Made by a program: the position numbers and the translations under genes. From assembly GCF_018446385.1 (NCBI RefSeq), contig NC_056002.1, forward strand, positions 10,798,894 to 10,862,893: 64,000 bases of DNA, in the 5' to 3' direction. The notes beneath the pieces were generated by a model, which saw only the letters and a list, made by a program, of their open reading frames with translations, was not told the origin of the DNA and ran no database searches. Shown one piece after another: positions 60,280 to 64,000 of the stretch. Source of the DNA: Zingiber officinale (taxonomy: Eukaryota > Streptophyta > Magnoliopsida > Zingiberales > Zingiberaceae). Each line of letters starts with the position of its first letter. Positions within the stretch are counted from its first letter, which is position 1.

Positions 60280-62328
60280 TTGATACGACTGGAGATGATT
60301 TATGTCCCATGGCCTATCCAGCCTTCGTCGATCCTCACCCTTTGTAAGCTTCGGTGGACTCTGGTCGGGAAGAGTCGACTCGCAGCATTTTCCGAGCGGA
60401 CTTGCCTTCAGCTCGGACCATTTCGACGTAGCATCGCCGAGCCGCCAGCTGGTCTTCTCGCACTTCTCCAACTTTATCTTCAACCGGGAACTTAATTTTC
60501 TAGTAGAAGGTGGAGACGGCCGCTCGGAACTCACTGAGCGCTGGTCGCCCCAAGATAACGTTGTACGCAGAAGGAGCATCAACCACGATGAAGGTGGTGG
60601 TCCTCGTTCTTCTGAGCGGCTCCTCTCCCAACGAAATAGCTAGCCGGACTTGGCCGATCGGCAAGACTTCGTTCCCCGTGAATCCATAGAGGGGGGTCGT
60701 CATTGGCAGTAATTCGGCTAGGTCAATTTGCAACTGGTCGAAGGCCTTCTTGAACATTATGTTGACCGAGCTGCCTGTGTCAATGAAAATGCGGTGAATA
60801 GTATAATTGGCTATTACCGCTCAGACGATCAGGGCGTCATCGTGAGGGACTTCAACTCCTTGGAGGTCCCCGGGCCTGAAGCTAATCTCGGGTCCGCTCC
60901 CCCTTTCCTTGCTGCAACCGACCGCATGGATCTGGAGCTACCTGACGCTCGCCTTCCTTGCTCTATTGGAGTCACCTCTGGTCGATCCGCCAGCGATGAT
61001 GTTGATTTCGCCTCGGGAAGTGTTGCTCCTATTTTCTTCCTCCCGTGCGGACGACCTAGACCGCTCCTTGGACATCCGAGGATTGTCCTCGTGCCTCTGA
61101 GGATGATGCCGCTCGGGAGACTGTCGCTGTTGCTTGTCGGATATACGTCGATCGGCTTCACGGTGTCGCAGTCGCCTGTTGGCCGATGGCGATCGATGAC
61201 GGCCACTCCGGGGAGTGGGGTGGGCGATCAGGCGAAGGTTTCGACAATCTCGCGTGTTATGCGTGTCGGTCCAGTGGAACGAGCAAAACATGGGGGTCCA
61301 TACCTTCTTCTTTGGTTTGGGCCGCTCGGCAGTCACCTCTTGAACGGCCTGGGACCTCGCATGGTGAGAGCGGACTACTTCGGCCCGCGGTCCTCTGGGC
61401 GGCTCCTGGCGAGTGACATCTTTCTGCTCGGCAGGGACTAGCCGCTCAGTTAAAACTTCTTTTCTCCGGGTTGCCTGGGCCTCCTCCATATTAATGTACT
61501 CATTGGCCCGGTGTAACATATGATCGTAGTCTCGGGGCGGTTTCCGAATAAGTGAATGGAAGAAGTCACCGTCCACGAGGCTTGAGTGAACGCATTCATC
61601 ATAGTTTCTGAGGTGGCCATTGGAATATCCATGGCCACTCGGTTGAATCGTTGGATGTAAGCTCTGAGCGGCTCCTTGGGCTCTTGCTTGATGGCGAATA
61701 GGCTAACACTGGTCTTCTGGTAGTGCCGACTGCTCGCAAAGTGATGGAGAAAAGCGACGCAAAACTCTTTGAAGCTAGTGATGGATCCGTCCGGCAGCCT
61801 CCGGAACCATCGTTGCGCCGATCCCGAGAGGGTGGTGAGAAACACCTGACACTTTACTCCATCTGTGTATTGATGTAGGGTAGCTGTGTTGTCGAACTTA
61901 CCCAGATGATCGTCCGGGTCGGTGGTTCCGTTGTATTCACCGATCGCTGGGGGCATATAGTGCTTTGGTAGAGGGTCCCGCAGAATGGCCTCTGAAAATT
62001 GTCGGTTGATCCGCTCAGGGGAGGCATCCGTTTGGGGGGCCTTGCCTTTTCTGTTGTCTCGCAGAGGCGCCTCGTCGGATGAAGATCCTCGCTCACGGTT
62101 AACTGTTGCAACTTCAGGAGGCGTACGAAATAGGGCCCGATGAAATGGAACTATGGCAGGCAGCACTTCCGCTCGGCCTCCTGATGCTGAAGTCGCTTGT
62201 TGCTCCAGTCGCTCGGCTTGCGACTTCTGTTTCTGTTGCTCCATGAGTTTTGCTGCTCTTGCCTCGATCAGAGCGTCGAGCTCCTCCGTAGAGAGCATCA
62301 CCGTGTGTGGTCGTCCAGCTTCGTCCAT
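60280..62328 (-). pseudogene. Tat element B gag and protease remnant
   Basis: Minus strand from the ATG at 62328. The gag block is nearly the same as in A (EYNGTTDPDDHLGKF, WFRRLPDGSI). A one-base frameshift near 61580 splits it, and the second half continues to about 60940 with FCSFHWTDTHNTRDC. A stop precedes the protease, which keeps FIDTGSSVN at about 60775 and continues to about 60500. It then joins pol-end sequence by deletion at about 60350. It cannot supply its own RT or integrase. Confidence 0.88.
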
Positions 62329-62354
62329 TGCTTCCGCTCGGATGCAGGTGCGTT

Positions 62355-62370
62355 CCCACAGACGGCGCCA
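62355..62370 (-). promoter_or_regulatory. Tat B primer-binding site
   Basis: TGGCGCCGTCTGTGGG on the minus strand, three bases from the 5' LTR, identical to element A. Confidence 0.85.
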
Positions 62371-62373
62371 ATT

Positions 62374-63124
62374 TGATCCTGTCCAAACGCTGAATCAATG
62401 GACGCTGGGCACGTGGCGCTCTCCGAACTGATGATGTGGATCTCCGGCCGGTCGTAAGGATCTCCGGCGAACCTGCAAGGAAGTCGGGCCGGGAAGGGGT
62501 TCCCGGCGACGACCCTCCGACGCTCAAGTCAGGCAAGAGAAAACTATGAAGTGGCTCCGAAGATGCGAGAATGCGTACCTCCGGCAAAGTGTGAGGACCC
62601 TTATATAGAGCTGTGAAGAGGCTCATGCACACATACCGAGGCGAATACGTGTCCTCCTACCATACCTCAGTATGGGCTTGTTAGAGGAGCTTGCCTGACA
62701 CCATACTGCTACAGTCCGAGCACCTCTCTGATGGAACAGTAGAACCTTCCGTCATAGGACTCCGTGCATAGCTTGGTCTTCAAACATACTTATTGTCAGA
62801 AGTTTGTCCTTTTGTCTCTTCTATACCCCCGCCGAGCGCCTAGCCGCTAGGCAGTCCCATCATGTCCGCCCGGACACATATACTGGCTGAGGCTGTTCAT
62901 GGCATTGCAGCCTTATGCATCGGCCGAGCGGGGCACCCGCTCGGCCCGACTACCTTATTCACCATGAGCGTCGGAGACCCGACTCCCCGTCGGGTTGTCT
63001 TTGATTCCGCTTAAACCCCATTCGACTGGTCGGTCTCCCCTTTTCCGGTCGGTCGTTTAACCTTTGACCTCCACGTGGCGTTGACTTCCCTCAAAGGGGG
63101 TCCCCCGTCCTTACTGCCGGATCA
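62374..63124 (-). repeat. Tat element B 5' LTR
   Basis: TGATCCTGTCC to TGCCGGATCA, 751 bp, homologous to 54680-55410. A TATA-like cttatatagagc is at about 62600. Confidence 0.92.
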
Positions 63125-63659
63125 ATAACGTATTATGATATTAAATAATATCAGTATAGTATTGAATTTAAAAAAATAAAATTATTCCTAGGGTATAACC
63201 AAATTAATCATCATGAGACGATAAGGAAGAGTCTACTTGGTACGACTTAATTACGACAATATAGGTCAAAGTTATGGCGGTCAATGCCAGAGCTTAAGTA
63301 ATGCTGAGCGAGGGAAGAGAAAATAAAAGAGAACACTGTATCTATCATTAAATGAGAAGAAACGAAGACAAAGATGTTTTCCGTCGGTAATTAATATCAT
63401 TATTAAACAGGAGAATATGGAGGGTCACTTGGAAAGGTATAAAAGAGTATGCCAGGTATGAAGAAAGACAAAATAAATCTTTGTCCCTAGTACTTTCACT
63501 CTCTTATTCTTCTATTTCTAACTTGAGCGTCGGAGGGTCAACGCCAGGGACCCCTTCCATGGTTTTGATTTTGTTTTACAGAGAAGAGCGAGGTCTTCAT
63601 CCAGTCAGCGGAATTACTACCTACCTGGCTTTCCAGCTTCGCGCCTTCGGACAGGATCA
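63125..63659 (+). repeat. gypsy LTR (element C), start uncertain
   Basis: The right end is clear: TTCGGACAGGATCA at about 63646-63659, then three bases and the primer site. A TATA box (ggtataaaag) lies at about 63437, and the segment acttgagcgtcggagggtc shared with other Tat-type LTRs at about 63520. The left boundary is not clear; part of this interval may be flanking DNA. Confidence 0.6.
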
Positions 63660-63662
63660 TTT

Positions 63663-63878
63663 TGGCGTTGTCTGTGGGAACGTAGCCTGCATCCGAACGA
63701 GAAGATGGAAGACGCTGGACGACTCACAATAGTGATGCTGATGCAAGAGGATCTCAATGCACTAATACAGGCTCGAGTGACGAAGATATTGGAACAATAG
63801 CAACAACAGGTGCTAGCCGATCGACAAACGCAGGAGCTCGCAACTTCTGCGATAGGTCGCCAGGCTAAGCGAGGGGAC
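63663..63878 (+). pseudogene. primer site and start of gag of gypsy element C
   Basis: The primer site TGGCGTTGTCTGTGGG is at 63663-63678. An ATG at 63705 opens MEDAGRLTIVML, clearly related to the Tat gag start MDEAGRQHTV, and continues NALIQARVTKILEQ before a TAG stop. Beyond the stop the same frame still reads gag-like (QQQVLADRQTQE, ATSAIGRQAKRG) until it breaks off at about 63878. There TGATAAGCCAG begins, which may be the end of another inserted LTR running out of the window. Confidence 0.75.
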
Positions 63879-64000
63879 TGATAAGCCAGATTTTTGTCGC
63901 AAAATGGGTATCAAAAGAATTAAGTGACCGAATTCATTCTACACTAATGTAGCATAGAGATGACTCGGGTCGTCTCCCAACGAATGTAAACGGTAAAATG

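Larger units (their letters stand above)
54680..63124 (-). mobile_element. Tat-type gypsy element B, 8.4 kb, pol-deleted
   Basis: LTRs at 54680-55410 (731 bp) and 62374-63124 (751 bp). Flanks atatc and ataac match at four of five positions. The primer site TGGCGCCGTCTGTGGG is at 62355-62370. Same layout as element A, but RT, RNase H and almost all of integrase are missing: sequence matching the end of integrase/pol near 60280-60350 runs straight into sequence matching the protease end. It keeps gag, part of protease, the antisense gene and a tandem array. Confidence 0.9.

Overview
The window is nuclear DNA of a flowering plant, probably a monocot. It holds multi-exon genes with GT-AG introns, a plant RPL24 with telo-box and site II promoter motifs, a very GC-rich intronless C2 gene, and a mass of plant-type LTR retrotransposons (Tat-type Ty3/gypsy, Ty1/copia and gag-only elements). 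The species cannot be named from sequence alone.

Layout. From 1 to about 12.2 kb is a gene island, with every confident gene on the minus strand: a group-I-type bZIP factor (2168-3590, last exon not found), a UTR2-like UDP-galactose/nucleotide-sugar transporter (seven exons, 4892-7007), 60S ribosomal protein L24 (five exons, 8481-10854) and a possible 65-aa small-protein gene (11387-11584). Two related MULE-type MITEs lie in this island. From 12,275 to 52,219 is one 5.4-kb copia element blown up to 40 kb by four separate insertions into it: a Tat gypsy element (13527-26993, itself carrying a solo LTR), a gag-only element (27871-36217, itself carrying a solo LTR), a solo LTR (37109-38908), and a stack at 39570-50460 with four more nested levels. 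Nearly every junction carries a readable 5-bp target-site duplication, so the order of insertion is fixed by the sequence. A C2-domain (BAP/SRC2-like) gene at 52808-53488 sits just beyond the copia element. It is followed by a 0.7-kb inverted-repeat element, a second, deleted Tat element (54680-63124) and the 5' end of a third gypsy element at the right edge.

How the parts relate. The two Tat elements carry, antisense to gag-pol and between pol and the 3' LTR, a three-exon gene with conserved intron positions, followed by a tandem array of about 58-65-bp monomers. The gag-only elements and several solo LTRs share an unusual architecture: long runs of short hairpins whose stem sequences differ from unit to unit but stay self-complementary. 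The same kind of compensated stem is found inside the Tat tandem monomers. This repeated-hairpin design is the most interesting signal in the window. Coding regions of the mobile elements are mostly broken by stops, frameshifts, deletions or nested insertions.
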